Shown: positions 1 to 12,790 of the stretch, one piece after another
Layout: each line of letters opens with the position of its first letter
Position numbering within the stretch: the first letter of the stretch is position 1
The notes under the pieces: generated by a model
What the model saw: only the letters and a program-made list of their open reading frames with translations
Told to the model about the DNA's origin: nothing
Database searches by the model: none
Translations under genes and position numbers: made by a program
From: Megascapheus bottae
Lineage: Eukaryota > Chordata > Mammalia > Rodentia > Geomyidae
Length of the DNA stretch: 64,000 nucleotides
Assembly: GCA_024803745.1 (NCBI GenBank)
Contig: JANJXV010000152.1
Coordinates: 1,973,501-2,037,500, forward strand
Direction: 5' to 3'

Positions 1-201
1 TTGTATGCCATAACACTGGTCTTAACTCCATTAAACTAAAATATGGCCAGATCTTAATACACAATTTTTATTTACTATGGCTTACACAAGTATACTGATT
101 ACATATTAAACTTAATATTCAAAGCAGAATTGTAAGAAAAGCATTCTAAATATCCTAATTTTAATGATTGTAAAAATATACCACATCAAATATATAGTTA
201 A

Positions 202-396
202 GCTGGGAGTTTGGCCTAGTGCTAGCATGCTTGCCTAGCATACATGAAGACCTGGGTTTGATTCCTCCATACCACATACATAGAAAAAAGCTGGAAATGG
301 TGCTGAGGCTCAAGTGGTAGAGCTCTCGCTTTGAGAAAGTCCAAGGACAGTGCTCAGGCCCTGAGCTCAAGCCCAGGATTGGCAAAAAAAATAAAC
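202..396 (+). mobile_element. ID-type SINE
   Basis: Begins GGGAGTTTGGCCTAGTG, with a degraded B box GGTTTGATTCC near 254. The second half contains CTCAAGTGGTAGAGCTC and ends GGATTGGCAAAAAAA. AGTTAA occurs on both sides (possible short duplication). Confidence 0.88.
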
Positions 397-706
397 AGTT
401 AATATGTGAAATCTGAACCAATAAATAATACACATTATTATATATGCAATACACATTATTATATATGCAATCTCTTTCCTTTTCCACAAATACTGAAAAG
501 AAACATGACACACCCTACTGCTTGTGCCAAAAAGAACAAATTATATTGGTGATATTTTTCATATCCAAGTAGGCAAAAAGTTTATTCTCTAACGTCTAAG
601 TATATCTTAAAAACATTTTATTACCTTTTATGCTCATCTTTGCCTATCCTTAGCATTGAAAATATCCACACTGTCGTTCCTTTTCTATTATAAAAATGTA
701 TATGCA

Positions 707-766
<60 letters not shown>

Positions 767-2087
767 CCAAGTGCAGATTAGGTCCAAATGAGCTGAGATC
801 CTAAGTGCCTTATAGCAGAAATATTAAGTAATGACTCCCTTTTGAGGACTTCTGTGACATTATTATTGACATGGATTAATAACCCTGCTACTATAATTCA
901 TGCTCCAGACTCTGTCCTTATTTACTGTAACTACCTCATTTTCTCCAGGCACCTTAAATTGTGCTAACTCGTGCAGAAATCTTCCCATAATTTCCATCCC
1001 ACTTAAGTATGAATTGTTACCAGTTATTATTTTCAGTGACAATGAAGAGTGTCCAGATGGTAAAAGAAATGAGTTAAGTTGTTTCTCACATCTTTCTAAG
1101 AAATGAGTGTTTGTTTACCTATTGAACTCTCACTAAGGCCCATCCATATACTGAGATCTTCAGTTTAGGAACCACTATGACATCTAGTACTTATGTATTC
1201 ACCTTGGACAGTTCAATCAGGATCTCAAAACTTATATTCAGTTATTTCAAAGGTGATTTTTTTAGTTATGAATCTTTAGAACTGTATCTTGAGCAATATA
1301 AGTGCTTTGTCTCTCATGAACTGCTTAGTGTACATAAAGCACTGAGAGAATAAAATACTTTGTATGCACTTGTTGATTAAATGAAACTATTTAAAGAAAA
1401 AAACTTGTTTGTTTATTGTAACAGTTCCTATAGATACAGCACCATAAAATAAGATGTTGATAATGTAAGAGTGTGGCAAAATTCTCAAGAGTTGAACAGC
1501 TACAGCAGGACAATTAAGATTTTTTTTTCATTTGGCTCTGGGCAATAGGGACCAAAATGTAGATTTTGGTGCTTAATGACAGGAAAATACCATTAGCAAG
1601 CAAAGGAAAATATCTGCTCCTGGGAGAGATGTCTGTGGAATAAAACATTGTGTAATGGATTCTTGTTTACCACATAAGCTTTACTCTCTCATAGATTATT
1701 TCCTGTTATGTCTTTCCAAAAATGGAAGTCAACCTCAGTTTTTAATTTGAAAAAAATATAAAATTAAGTTTTAGTTTTCCCTGTATTTAAAATATGTGAT
1801 TTTCACCAGTGACATTAGTATATACTTTCATATTTCTGTAATAGAGTTCTTCAGAATATGAGAGGTTGAAAGAGATACCAGAAGTTATATTGTGGGGTTT
1901 TGTTCACATAATTATACAGACAATTTCCACTTTTTAAGCTAGAAAATCAGGACAGTCTTGGAAGAATTGCAGTTTACTCACAATATCTGAAAACTAGGAA
2001 ATACAGTGTTGCAAGATCTTAAATACGAAGGTTCTGAATGGGTGAGAGTAGAAATAGATGGCTGTTTTAGATTAAGGTACTCCTTAA
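397..2087. other. Intergenic, AT-rich
   Basis: Apart from the TG microsatellite at 710-760, nothing recognisable. Short ORFs lack codon signal or family resemblance. Confidence 0.6.
710..760. repeat. (TG)n microsatellite
   Basis: Uninterrupted TG dinucleotide run of about 25 units. Confidence 0.95.
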
Positions 2088-2182
2088 TATGAGAGAGAGA
2101 AGGAGATGGAGAGGGGTGGGGAAAGAGAGAGAGGGAGGGAGAGAGGGAGGGAGGGAGAGGGAGAGGGAGAGGGAGAGGAAGA

Positions 2183-2236
<54 letters not shown>
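2088..2236. repeat. (GA)n/GGGA purine tract
   Basis: About 150 bp of pure purine on the plus strand: GAGA and GGGA units, ending in a long pure (GA)n run. Overlapping ORFs (Arg/Glu-rich or Ser/Leu-rich) are artefacts of the repeat. Confidence 0.95.
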
Positions 2237-2241
<5 letters not shown>

Positions 2242-3035
2242 AAAACCATCTGTTTTGTAGTTCTTCTTACCTTTCATCTCTTGGAAAACTTCTGAATATA
2301 AATTAGTTAAATTTATATCAAATTAACCATCACTTTTCATCCTAACCATAGTATCAAATCAGAAAGCTGCCATCAGGTATTGTTCCCAAAGGCATGCCAA
2401 AGTAATGAAACACCAATGACACAGGAAAATCAATGGTCCTAAAGCTACCACTCACAAGGCAAAAGTCCATGACATATGCAAATAGGTGCTCAGTCTTTAT
2501 TTGTTTAGTAAATGATGTACATGTGGCATGTATGTTTCAAAATTTCAGATGAGGATGTTTTACTACATAAATTTTGTTCCTTTCACAGGTAAAAAAGATC
2601 AAGAAAATGTTAAAGAAGAATAGCATTGTAGTTTATTTATGCACCTCTGTTTCTAATGCTACTAAAATCATTCCCTTTTTAGGAGAGATTTTGCAATACT
2701 TATTGTACAAACCCACCAGTAATACCATTAATACCAGTAATATTTCACTGTACTTAACTTTTAACTGTTTATACCTTTTGGCAATGAATTCTTTAATGAT
2801 AGGAATCTATTTTTAATTTTTTTAACTTTTGAATTCACACAGCTTGATATAGAAAAGATATGTTCTGATAGATAAACTTGAACTGATGAGAAATTGAGAA
2901 ACTTCTGATACATAACCTGTACTTCTTATGCTCAAACCAAAGAAAACTTATGAACATTAAAACAGCTTAGTCTCTGATAGTTGAATTAGTTGAAAGTAAA
3001 CATCTATTATTTCTATTATTTGTAAAGAAAAAGGA
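2237..3035. other. Intergenic, nothing recognised
   Basis: AT-rich; no RNA gene, coding frame or repeat family identified. Confidence 0.5.
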
Positions 3036-3120
3036 GAACAAGGAGGAGGAGTGAAGAGGAAGAAGGAGGAGGAGGAGAAGGAGGAGGAGATGGAGAAAGA
3101 GGAGGTGGGGGAGGGGGAGT
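3036..3120. repeat. GGA-rich simple repeat
   Basis: Purine-only AAGGAGGAGGAG-type tract directly before the SINE at 3,140; it also generates spurious ORFs. Confidence 0.9.
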
Positions 3121-3139
3121 TCTCTGTGTCAAATACATT

Positions 3140-3332
3140 GTTTTTTTTTGTGTTTTTTGTTTTTTGTTTTTTTGGCAGTCCTGGGGCTTTCTCAAGGCTA
3201 GAACCACACTTGAGCCACTCGAGCCACAGCAGCATGTCCAGCTTTTTCTCGGTATGTGGTACTGAGGAATCGAGCCCAGGTCTTCACGCATGCTAAGCAG
3301 TCAATCTACCACTAAGCCACACTTCCGGGCCA
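3140..3332 (-). mobile_element. ID-type SINE
   Basis: T-rich head (reverse of the A tail), then CTTTCTCAAGGCTAGA, GAGCCAC and GGAATCGAGCCCAGGTC (B box complement), ending CACACTTCCGGGCC. Degraded. Confidence 0.85.
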
Positions 3333-4925
3333 TGCGCCCAATATCTTTAGAGAAAATTGCATAAATTCTAATACCAAATTTGAGGGATAGACACATTTCT
3401 TAGTGAGTTTACTTCCAATCTGACAAAAAGTACACTATTTTAATATACATAATGCACATTGTTAATTTTGTGTCCTTGAATCTGGCAAAATAATAGCCAT
3501 TGTAAGGGAGCACATCATAAATTGATACCATAAAATACACGTATACAAGATGAAATGATATGTATGCAATATCAGTTTTAAAAAGTTTTCTTTTTGTGTT
3601 TTCTCATCAGAATTCTTCGTTTTGAGTATCAACATTTTAAAATTTATTTCCTATTTGTAACTCAAACTTTTGTCTTCTAGCATGCCTAAGAAAATGTTGT
3701 CTGTTTGTGTCAGCTTTGTTATCTGAAAAGTTTGATGTTTGCGGTGTGAACACAAAAGTTGAAATGTTTTATGCTTCATTCATCTTCACTCAAGGACCCA
3801 GTCATATTTCATACAAAATCAAAGCCTGCTTTGCAGCTCCTCAATACAGAGCACAATAGATCCTCATCCAGTTAAGTCCTTATAATGTTCCCTTGTAGAA
3901 AACGTCTATCCTGTAGATTTTTATATAAGAGCTATATTATATTAAGCATGTTTAGGTTCATACATTTCAAAAATGATCACAAAGGACAGCATTAGAAACA
4001 CCGTGAAAAATATGCTTACATAAGCATTCACAAATGATGCCACAAATTTTATTTTTTGCAGTTGAAAATGATAAACTACCCAACATTAGTAGAAAACATG
4101 AAAATGTATCTTGGGACTTTGAAATAAAGGCCCTTGCAAATAAATAGAAGAGTTTTCTATTGAATTTATAAAACTGTCCTAGTGAATTTATAAAACTGTC
4201 TATTGAATTTATGAAACTGTGCTGGATTCTGCTAACTTTCTGTTAAAACATTTAAGGATTCATTAAAATATTTGAAGATTCATTACTGAAAAGGAGAAAA
4301 ATGCAGTTTCCAAATGCTTTTCCTCAGTTGTCTTGAAGATAAAAATATACAAATTTGATGTCTCTCAAATAAAAATACTGTTTTCAGCAAATGCATTATT
4401 TGAGGTGTAATGAATCACTTTGAAATTATTTTAAAAATAATTGGATAAAGATCTGTTAAAACTTAGATTGAAATATGCTAATAGAGAATTTTTAATAATA
4501 ATTTTTGAGTTTTTTCTAAGTCTTACAGATTTCGATCTCTATAATATAAAACATTTTTGAGCTAAAACTACTAGATAACAGAACATTATAATTACTTTAA
4601 ATTCATGAAGAGTGTAGATTTAAGTGGAAAAAGCATCCATATATTTTGACAGATTCTATCATATGAAATATTGAGGATGATTTGAAATATTACCTTAAAA
4701 ATGCAATAGAAGCAAAATGTTCCCTTAAAAATGTTAACAAAAATGTGAGCCAGAAGACCAGTTCTATTAAATGTATTATGGGGGACTTCAGAAAAATGAG
4801 TGAGAGTCATTGGGAAGAAACAAGAAGTTACAATTAATGGCTTAGAGAATGGTAAAAGCAGAAATTCAAGTCCTTTGTCAGGAACATAGTAGAGTTTGCC
4901 AGATTTAAGGTTTTCAGTTTATTAT
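3333..4925. other. Intergenic with small tandem repeats
   Basis: AT-rich. At 4,157-4,220 a 20-bp-scale unit TATTGAATTTATAAAACTGTC appears three times with changes, followed by two copies of an AACATTTAAGGATTCATT-type unit (4,243-4,285). Otherwise nothing. Confidence 0.55.
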
Positions 4926-5130
4926 TTTTTTACATTTTTTAATATTTTTATTTTATTATAAAGGTGATTTAGAGGCGATATTTACATAAGTAAAGCAATG
5001 AGTACACTTATTTTCAGTATTACTCCATTCCTCATTTTCTTCTGCCTTCATTTCCTCCTAACTTCCCTTCTCTATCCCCACCCTCGGTTGTACAGTTCAT
5101 TTTAGTACTTAAGAAAACAGCAAAACACTG
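4926..5130 (+). repeat. Unclassified dispersed repeat, copy 1
   Basis: Shares an ordered set of blocks with 10,392-10,625: TTATTATAAAGGTGATTTAGAGG, TAAGTAAAGCAATGAGTACA, a C/T-rich middle, then GGTTGTACAGTTCATTTTAG. The ordered similarity shows one ancient interspersed repeat family; I could not name it. Confidence 0.5.
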
Positions 5131-6319
5131 GTATGAGAGTGTAGTCTATCATAGAGCTAGTTTTCAATAGTGTTTAAAATTGTGAATAATAAATCATAAA
5201 ATATATTTGTGGAACTACTTTTCATTGTAAAGTCATGCCAAGGTTGTTTAGACTTATCAATTCTACTCCCTTCTATTAGATGAACCTCCATTTCACAGGA
5301 AATGTAGGATGATAAAATATCCAAGCTTTCTTAATGTAGAAGCTTGAAACGGATTCATTTCTGTCGTTGTTGTTTCGTCTCATGGTATTGGCATTGAAAC
5401 TGAAGTGTTGGCATTTTCTAGAAGCCCATCAGTCAGTTCTAGAAACAAAACCATTGATAAAAAATTAAAAAAAATCTACACATACTCCAAGCTCCATCTA
5501 TCACTGAAATCTTCTAAAATGACAGCCCCTCTTATTTTTCTCAAAGCCTGTTAAGCATGTCACAGAATTTAAATTATCACATCGAGGAAGTGGAATTTTG
5601 AGGGGAGTTCTCCAAGAGAGATAACTGAAATGACCAGTTGACTGAGAAATAGGAGGTATGTTTATTCGGTAGAAATAGTGGAGGATTTCCATAGTCATAA
5701 CCCAAGTGTTATTCTCACAGTTTATCAAAATAGGACTATATTATGTGTGACTGATCAACAAAGGTAAACAAACAGTATCAAATCATTATGACCCTATCAT
5801 GGTCTCCAGACTTTTTTCATTTCAGCCATAATCATCAGGGTATTTTCCATGTTAATTTAATTTCTCCTGAAAGTGTGAGCTTAGAAATGATTGATTTTCT
5901 GATCATCATTACATAATCAATTTTTAATCACACTTTCATTGTCAAGGTGAAAGAATAAAATTTTCTTCTTCCCCACTATTAATGAAATGATTAAAACCAT
6001 GAGTGTCATAATGCCTTCCATGTAGCCATCCTCAGATATGTGGTGGCAGAACATTCATTTCAGTATGTCAGTTTTTGAATACTCTAATATGCAACTGAAA
6101 AGTTATTAGAAAATTCATATTGTGCTTCCAACTAATAATTATAGTAACTTCATAAAAATTTCATTAAACCAAATCTGTTCCAAGCAGTAGTGTAAGTACT
6201 AAGATACATATTACTGCAAGGACTGAACTATGTTAGGTGTTAAATATAAACATTGAAGTCCATTTCAAATAGAACACAGCCCAAAGCCCATAACTGGAGG
6301 CATATATAAAGATTAATTC
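5131..6319. other. Intergenic, nothing recognised
   Basis: AT-rich, no gene or clear repeat seen. Confidence 0.5.
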
Positions 6320-6505
6320 ATAGGTCGGGAGTTTGGTCTAGTGGTAGAGTGCTTGCCTAGACCCGGGTTCGATTCCTCGGTACCCCACATACATAGCAAA
6401 AAGCCAGAAGTGGTGCTGAGGCTCAAGTAGTAGAGTGCTAGCCTTGAGATAGTCCAAGGACAGTGCTCAAGCCCTGAGCTCAAGCCCAGGACTGGTGAAA
6501 AAAAA
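6320..6505 (+). mobile_element. ID-type SINE with target-site duplication
   Basis: GGGAGTTTGGTCTAGTGG head, B box GGTTCGATTCC, second half CTCAAGTAGTAGAGTGC and an A-run. AAAGATTAATT occurs on both sides (about 6,308 and 6,504). A short internal deletion removes the sequence between TTGCCTAG and ACCCGGG. Confidence 0.9.
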
Positions 6506-7777
6506 AGATTAATTGAATGTGGTATTATCCATAGAAAGTTCAGTTTTGATTAATCAAATTTTAATTATCTTTTTGATGGTTTATACTTCAGAAATAGTTG
6601 GTTTCATTCTTAACCTGTTTAACCTTTGCAAGATTCTGCTTTTATTATTTTTGTTTAACTTTATTACTCTTAGGAAAGAAAGGTGACTTATCTTTTATCA
6701 GTCATCATAAAGATCACAAAGGACAAAAGAAGATTTTAACAAATTGATGATTTCATTTAATATGATTTACATATTTGGGACTTGCAGTAAGGAAATCTAT
6801 CCAACTCAAGAGGATCTGACTATTTGATGATGAGGAAGAATGGTGATGTAGAAATACACTTGGAAGAAAGTGTATGACCTAAATATTGAGAACTCTGTAA
6901 GGTCTTTCTGAAACTTCTTGGAGTCTCTGTGCTTCCTATGAAGGCCTCTTGGGTGAGTCTTAAGGGAAGAGGAAAGAAAATGGGTATTTTCTATATTTAT
7001 GGCTTGCTTAAGCAAGGAGATATTTTAAGATCTTTGACTGTCTTGGAGAAAAGAAATTATAATTTCCAGTAATTCACTTCAGACAAGAAAGAAAAAAAGC
7101 TAGTCATAGGACAAGAGTTTTTCAGGGAGACATTGCTTTGAAGGCATTTTCCAGTAATCTTCAAAAGAATATTCAGCATATCAATGCAGCCCACTTTGGA
7201 ATATCACCTTCTAACCATCAGTATTAATCTGGTACATTAACGAGTATGTGGTAATGTAAAAGATAATTAATGACAATACTGTTGCATGTCAAATATCTTA
7301 ATTATCCCTCCATATAAAATGTAACTAGTCATATAGAGTCCTTCAGAATTCAAGCATAGTTTATTATTTTATGCAGAGATTAGCTTTAGACAATTTGAAT
7401 ATGATTGTTTAAACAACAGAACAGGATATTGTAATTTCCCAGGAAATTGTGAATCTGACTGACATCTGCAGCCTATGAACATAATGCATTATTTTAACTG
7501 TACCAAAAAGCATTAAGCTGTTCATTTATATAAGGTATAAGACATGTCTTAGCACTTGAATATTCTGACATAAATTGGAAAAAGTGATTATTACTATTTA
7601 AAGTATAAATCTCTCATAGTCTTATGAATATGCATCTTAGACTATGGATTTTAATGAATTTTATTTAGGTGCAATTTGTTCTTTTATTTAGGTAAAAATT
7701 ATCAGTATGATACATATTAAGTACATTTTCTACCTATTTTAATAGAGGGATTTAAAGACTAGTCTATGGAAAGGCAG
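6506..7777. other. Intergenic, nothing recognised
   Basis: AT-rich sequence without identifiable features. Confidence 0.5.
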
Positions 7778-7818
7778 AAATAGAGAAGAAAAGAAAAAAA
7801 AGAAAGAAGGAAAGAAAG

Positions 7819-7872
<54 letters not shown>
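7778..7872. repeat. (GAAA)n microsatellite
   Basis: Purine tract with about 15 regular AAAG units at its end. Confidence 0.95.
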
Positions 7873-9875
7873 GAATCAGTACGTTTCATCATACAATTTC
7901 TATCCTTATAGTGTGAGACATGAAATCACATTTGACCTATTTGTTAAAATAACATTTTGAGAATCACCAGTAAAAGAAAAAGAAAAAAGAGAGAAAAACG
8001 GGAAAGAATGGTGTCCTGCCTGTTATTGTAGAGTTCCAGTTGCTTGGGGCTCATATATACTCATAGTGGGTACTAAGGAAATAGAAGTAATTACAAGCAT
8101 TCGAACAGATTTATAAATCATGATGTGGCAAGCACTCTGGTTTACTTTGATGTTTTCTTTAAGTGAATGCAATCTCAATGGCAGCTGATATCCCCCAAAC
8201 TGCTCTTGTAAATGGTTATTACATTTGAACTCTGAAGACAGAGAAGCATTTGTATTCTCTGATGGGCTTTTGTCTTTGAAATGCCCTTCTCTTTTAAGCC
8301 AATGGAATGTCATTCCTCATTCACATGAGGAAAACAAGAGCCAAAACAATAGTATATTTTAAAAGCTTTAAGAAAATACCTTCCAAATATCCTTGTATAA
8401 ACAGCAGATACACATTTTTTCTCTAGTGTTTGCTGGTGGAATGTACATAAGTCAGTTTTAGGATGATGCTTTCAGTTATTTCCCTGTGGTTAGCCTTATT
8501 ATTTAATATTAATTATGTTTGCTCTACTTACTTCCTCCTATTTCTTTCTTATTCATGGTTCAAAACTTTGAACAAAGATGACATAGTACCTTTCTAATTT
8601 TTACTAATCTCATGCCTTTGTTGTTTATTTGATGATGTTAAGTTTTTCTGTTCAAATGTTAAAAAAAATAGAATTTATAATTGTAGTGTTTTGTTTCTAT
8701 CTAAACTTGAGTAACTATAGTCCTACAAGATTTTTTTTACTAACAACACACACACATATGCATAGAAAATATATGTCTAAAATAAGTCTAAAGCCTGAAA
8801 GTAACTTCATGCTCTTAATTGTTTGAAGAGAAAAGTATAAATACACTTCTAATTCTTAATTTTCAAAATTTACTTACCCAAAATAGGATTTGTTGTTAAT
8901 GATAGAAGTATAGAATTCTTTTACTGTCACTGTTATTTAAAATATTTTTCTATACAGGAAGATGTTAAGGGCCTCTAAACTCTTATGGATTATAAATACA
9001 AATCACCGTCTTATCAGAGGTACACCTAGTAAAATCCGTAACTGTAGATCCATTGATTCTGCCCACTCAGGTGAAAATCAATTCCTTGTAAGTAAGTAAA
9101 CATGGTCCTGAATTTATACGTCAGAAAATAGAAAAGAGTGGGCTCCAGGTGTTATTAGGCTGCTTAGGTCTGTTTGGAGATGATATTATGTAGCAGGCAA
9201 GTAGGGCTAGAAGGATGGATAAAAATAAAAGGTGCTACATTGTTACCTTAGCTGAAAATATTGTTTTGAAATTATCTGCAACATGAAATTCTTCAGTAAA
9301 GACGTTCATACATATGGATAAAATGAATAAAGAAAAATAAATAAAGAATAAAAACAAAGGTGTGTGATGTCATGTGTGTGAAATAAATTCAGGGGTTGTA
9401 AAGTGGCATAAAAAACAATTCAAATGGAAAAGTGCACCCAAAAAGCCAATTAGCACTAACATGTAACATGAAAATTAAAATAAAATAATTTTTCTAATGA
9501 AATAGACGGAAAAACAACAACAGAATTATCTTTACAAGTTCTACCCAATGTTTTTCAATAGCATATATAGACACAATCATATAGACACAATCTTGTGGTA
9601 GTTATGTGACTAAATAGTAAATTTGTGTTTGAATTTATATATTGTAAATAACAAAATATTTCCTGAAGATTATCTAACATTAAACTGGACTCTGGTCACT
9701 CATTCTTGCCATCCTAGCTACACAAGAGGTTGAGAAGTGAAGTGAATTGAAGTCCAAGAAGAAGAGTCCATACCTATTTTTGATGAACTAGCAAAAATCG
9801 AGAAGTGAAGACGTGGCTAAAGTCATTGAGCCAAATGTGTTAAGTGAAGAAATCAGGAGTTCAAATTCCAATTCA
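7873..9875. other. Intergenic, nothing recognised
   Basis: AT-rich. A degraded SINE-like stretch with CATCCTAGCTACACAAGAGGTTGAG is near 9,707-9,735; otherwise no feature. Confidence 0.5.
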
Positions 9876-9921
9876 GGCACACCCACACCCACACGCACAC
9901 ACATATACACAAACACACACT
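9876..9921. repeat. (AC)n-rich imperfect microsatellite
   Basis: Interrupted CACACC/CACACA run of about 45 bp. Confidence 0.85.
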
Positions 9922-10391
9922 TTATTGTAGTCCTTTTAACTACTAAATCCAGAAAATTGTCATTGGTTTCTTCCCTAAAATATGATGTAAGTTACATGTT
10001 TTTTATTCATTTTTCTCCTAAAAACCGTGTATCAATTAAATTGTGTTGAGTCATTTAATCCTAGGCATTTGGGAATAAAAGTAAAAAGTATCCAAGGTCC
10101 AGTACAATGAGACAAAGTTAACAAGAGACCTTGTCTCACTGAAATTAAATTAAATCAAAGAATTAGTGGGCAAATAGAAGGCCCTGGGTTCAATTCCAGA
10201 AGCAGAAACAACTTATGTTATGCTTTTATGTTATTCATATTCACATCCATCTCTGTCTCTCCTTTTGTCATTATGTATGAATTTATGCTTACATTCATTA
10301 GTCTTCTTTCACAAAAATGTAAATGTGTGTGTCCCAGGCTCCAAAGAAATGTAGGGAAACAATTTCTCCCCCGCCACACCTTCTCTTCTTC

Positions 10392-10625
10392 TTCTTTTTT
10401 TTTTACAATGCAGTTTTTACTGTTATTGTGAGGCCGATTCACAGAGGGGTTCCTGTTACCAAAGTCAGATAATGAGCACATTTCTGTTTGAACAGCATCA
10501 CCTCTTCCCCTTTTCTCTCCCAATTTTTCCCTCTGTCCTCATCACAAGTTGTATACATCATCTTCAACATAATGTCTAATGAGTATCATTGAAGTATTTG
10601 TTACCCCTCCTCTCTCTATCCTCCC
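10392..10625 (+). repeat. Unclassified dispersed repeat, copy 2
   Basis: Partner of 4,926-5,130. Blocks in order: TTACTGTTATTGTGAGGCCGA, CAGATAATGAGCACATTTCTG, a C/T-rich middle, CAAGTTGTATACATCATCTTC, then TCTAATGAGTATCATTGAAG. Better preserved than copy 1; family unnamed. Confidence 0.5.
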
Positions 10626-10655
10626 AAAGATAGAAACAAGAGAAAACAGGAACAG

Positions 10656-10900
10656 CCAGGTGCGGTGGCTCACGCCTGTAATCCTAGCTATTCAGGAGGA
10701 TGAGATCTGAAGATCGCAGTTCAAAGCCAGCCCAGGCACTAAATACGGTGAGACTCTTTATTTCCACTTAATCACCAGAAAACCGAAAGTGGCACTGTTG
10801 CGCAAGGGGTAGTGCAATAGCCTTGAGCTGAGAGCTTAGGAATAATGCCCAAGTTCAGAGTTCAAGCCCCACTGACCGACAAAAAAAAAAGAAAAAGAAA
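10656..10900 (+). mobile_element. Dimeric SINE (B1-like left half, ID-like right half)
   Basis: Left half has GGTGCGGTGGCTCACGCC and TGTAATCCTAGCTATTCAGG, with TTCAAAGCCAGCCC later. The right half has ACCAGAAAACCGAAAGTGGCAC and GAGTTCAAGCCCCACTGACC, then an A-run. Confidence 0.88.
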
Positions 10901-10954
10901 ACAGAAACACTAACAAAGTAAAACAAAATCAAAACCAAAAAAAAAATTAAAAAA

Positions 10955-11130
10955 ATCCTCTTGTGCAGAGCAAGTGGCTCATGCCTATAATACTAGCCAC
11001 TGAGGAGGCTAAAGATCAATAGATTTGAAGTGGCACCTTTGCTCAAGTGTGTTAGCATTAAGCAAAAATGGAGCTCCAATCCCAGAGTTGCAGATTCAGG
11101 AGCAGAGAAGGAAAAAAAGAAAGAAAAAGA
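10955..11130 (+). mobile_element. Degraded dimeric SINE
   Basis: GTGGCTCATGCCTATAATACTAGCC and GAAGTGGCACCTTTGCTCAAG are recognisable; the middle has deletions. It lies directly after the SINE at 10,656. Confidence 0.75.
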
Positions 11131-11879
11131 AAAACCCCTTTGTTTCCATTTTCTGGAGTTTATTTTGATAAAATATTATTTTATATGACCATATAGACAT
11201 AGCTATTGAGGCTTCGTGATCCTCTTCTAAAAATACATTCATTTGGTTTTATTATGTATGTATATGCCTAGTTTGTTGTGTTCTGGTGTATTTTTTATTC
11301 ATTTATTTTTTTACTGTCTAGTGTGTTTACTTAAAGATTGTCATGCATCTTCTAATTACCACAAATTAAGGAAACTATGCAACTATCTTTAGGTCTGGCT
11401 TAATTCCCTTACTGGGAAAACTTTTTGCAATATATCAACATTAGTCATTCAGCATTATGAGACCATACCTGTGCATATATGGAGTTATTACAGAATGCCC
11501 TTTGGCAATATTTTCTTAATCCTTCTATCACTGAAAAACCAGGTGGGCTTGTCATTTGTTTTCTATGAATACAATATGGCACATTGAGCAGATGGCCATT
11601 TCCATCGAAACAGTATTTAAAAATTTTTTAAATGTAAAAAAGAAGGAATGTAAGATATATTCTTCAATACATCTGAAAAATAAATGCTTATTCTGTAATA
11701 GCTTATATAAAATAAATAAGAGCACACTGTAGATTATAGAAATAGATAAGAATATTATTCATGTAGGAATGTTTTTCTTCCTTGCTTCCTTCAGTATTAT
11801 TAGTATACCAGGGTTTGCCCTCAAGGCCTCAAGTTTGCTCATATTGCTTGTTTATTTGGTGCACATGAGCCACTCATCG
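11131..11879. other. Intergenic, nothing recognised
   Basis: AT-rich, no gene. A SINE remnant may lie at 11,805-11,880. Confidence 0.45.
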
Positions 11880-12135
11880 TTTTTTACTTATTTATTTAAT
11901 TATTTTGGTGGTTATAGGGCTTGAACTCTGGGCCTAGGCATTGTTTCTGAGCTCTTGAGCTCAAGGGTACCACCCTACCCTTTGAACCATAGCCCACTTC
12001 CATTTTTCTGGTGATTAATTGGAGATAAGAGCCTCTGGAATATTTTAGTACCCAAACTGGCTTTAAACTGCGACCCGCAGATCACAGCCTCCTGTGTAGC
12101 TAGGATTACAGGCATGAGCCACCTCGCTGAGCACA
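11880..12135 (-). mobile_element. Dimeric SINE
   Basis: Complement contains GTGGCTCATGCCTGTAATCC (from 12,125 downwards), CAGTTTAAAGCCAGTTTGGG and the ID-like right half near 11,920-12,000 with GAGCTCAAGAGCTCAG. Confidence 0.85.
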
Positions 12136-12539
12136 TGATCCCTTCTTCCAAATACCTATTTGCTGTTATTTTGGAGATAAACTATAGAGTACATTCTTTC
12201 CCTGTAGGGCCTGCAACAGCTATCATCAGGAGGTCAATTTATCAGCTTCAAGGGTCTGGATATATCTGGTTATTTCTTGTTATCTTAAAAATAATATATA
12301 TGTGATTATTGTTCAATGAGAAGGTCTTTGTGATATATTCACATATGCTCAAAATGTACCTTAGTCATATTCAATCCTTCTATTTGTCTTCCTTATTTCC
12401 CTTTACTGCATTTTTGCAGTTAAAAAGAATCATTTCATTTTCACATTTTTATATAGTCATACAATCCCATTTACCCAATTCTCTCTTTTCCTCCTACTCT
12501 TTTTCCTGTATATCCTATCTTCCTGTTTTCTCTGTTACA

Positions 12540-12790
12540 TAAATGTCTCATTCATGTTCATGTACATTTTTGTCCTTTAGATCTAACTGCTGCATATGAG
12601 ATAAACATGTGGTATTTATCTTTCTGAATCTGCCTTATTCACTTAATATTAACACATCTAGTGCAATATTTTCCTGAAAATGATATAATTTAATTCTTCT
12701 TCATGACTGAATAATAACTTATAGTAGTACACTTTTTTTATCCAGTCCTTGGTTGATTGTAACTAGCTTAGCTTAAGTTTTTGCCTGACA
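12540..12790 (-). mobile_element. Old L1 3' end fragment
   Basis: Matches the common L1 tail pattern read in reverse: CATATGAGATAAACATGTGG, TATTTATCTTTCTGAATCTG, TTATTCACTTAATATTAACA, CATGACTGAATAATAACTTA. Strongly diverged, so older than the L1 copies at 36-48 kb. Confidence 0.65.

Noticed and set aside
201..260. tRNA gene candidates from A/B box motifs
   Set aside because: The motifs belong to ID SINEs; no cloverleaf with acceptor and anticodon stems can be drawn.
2067..2295. Ser-Leu-rich and Arg-Glu-rich ORFs
   Set aside because: Translations of the GA microsatellite; the same applies at 49,448-49,780 and 3,016-3,296.
7778..7872. CRISPR-like direct repeat array
   Set aside because: Regular short units without unique spacers; a simple GAAA microsatellite in a mammalian genome.
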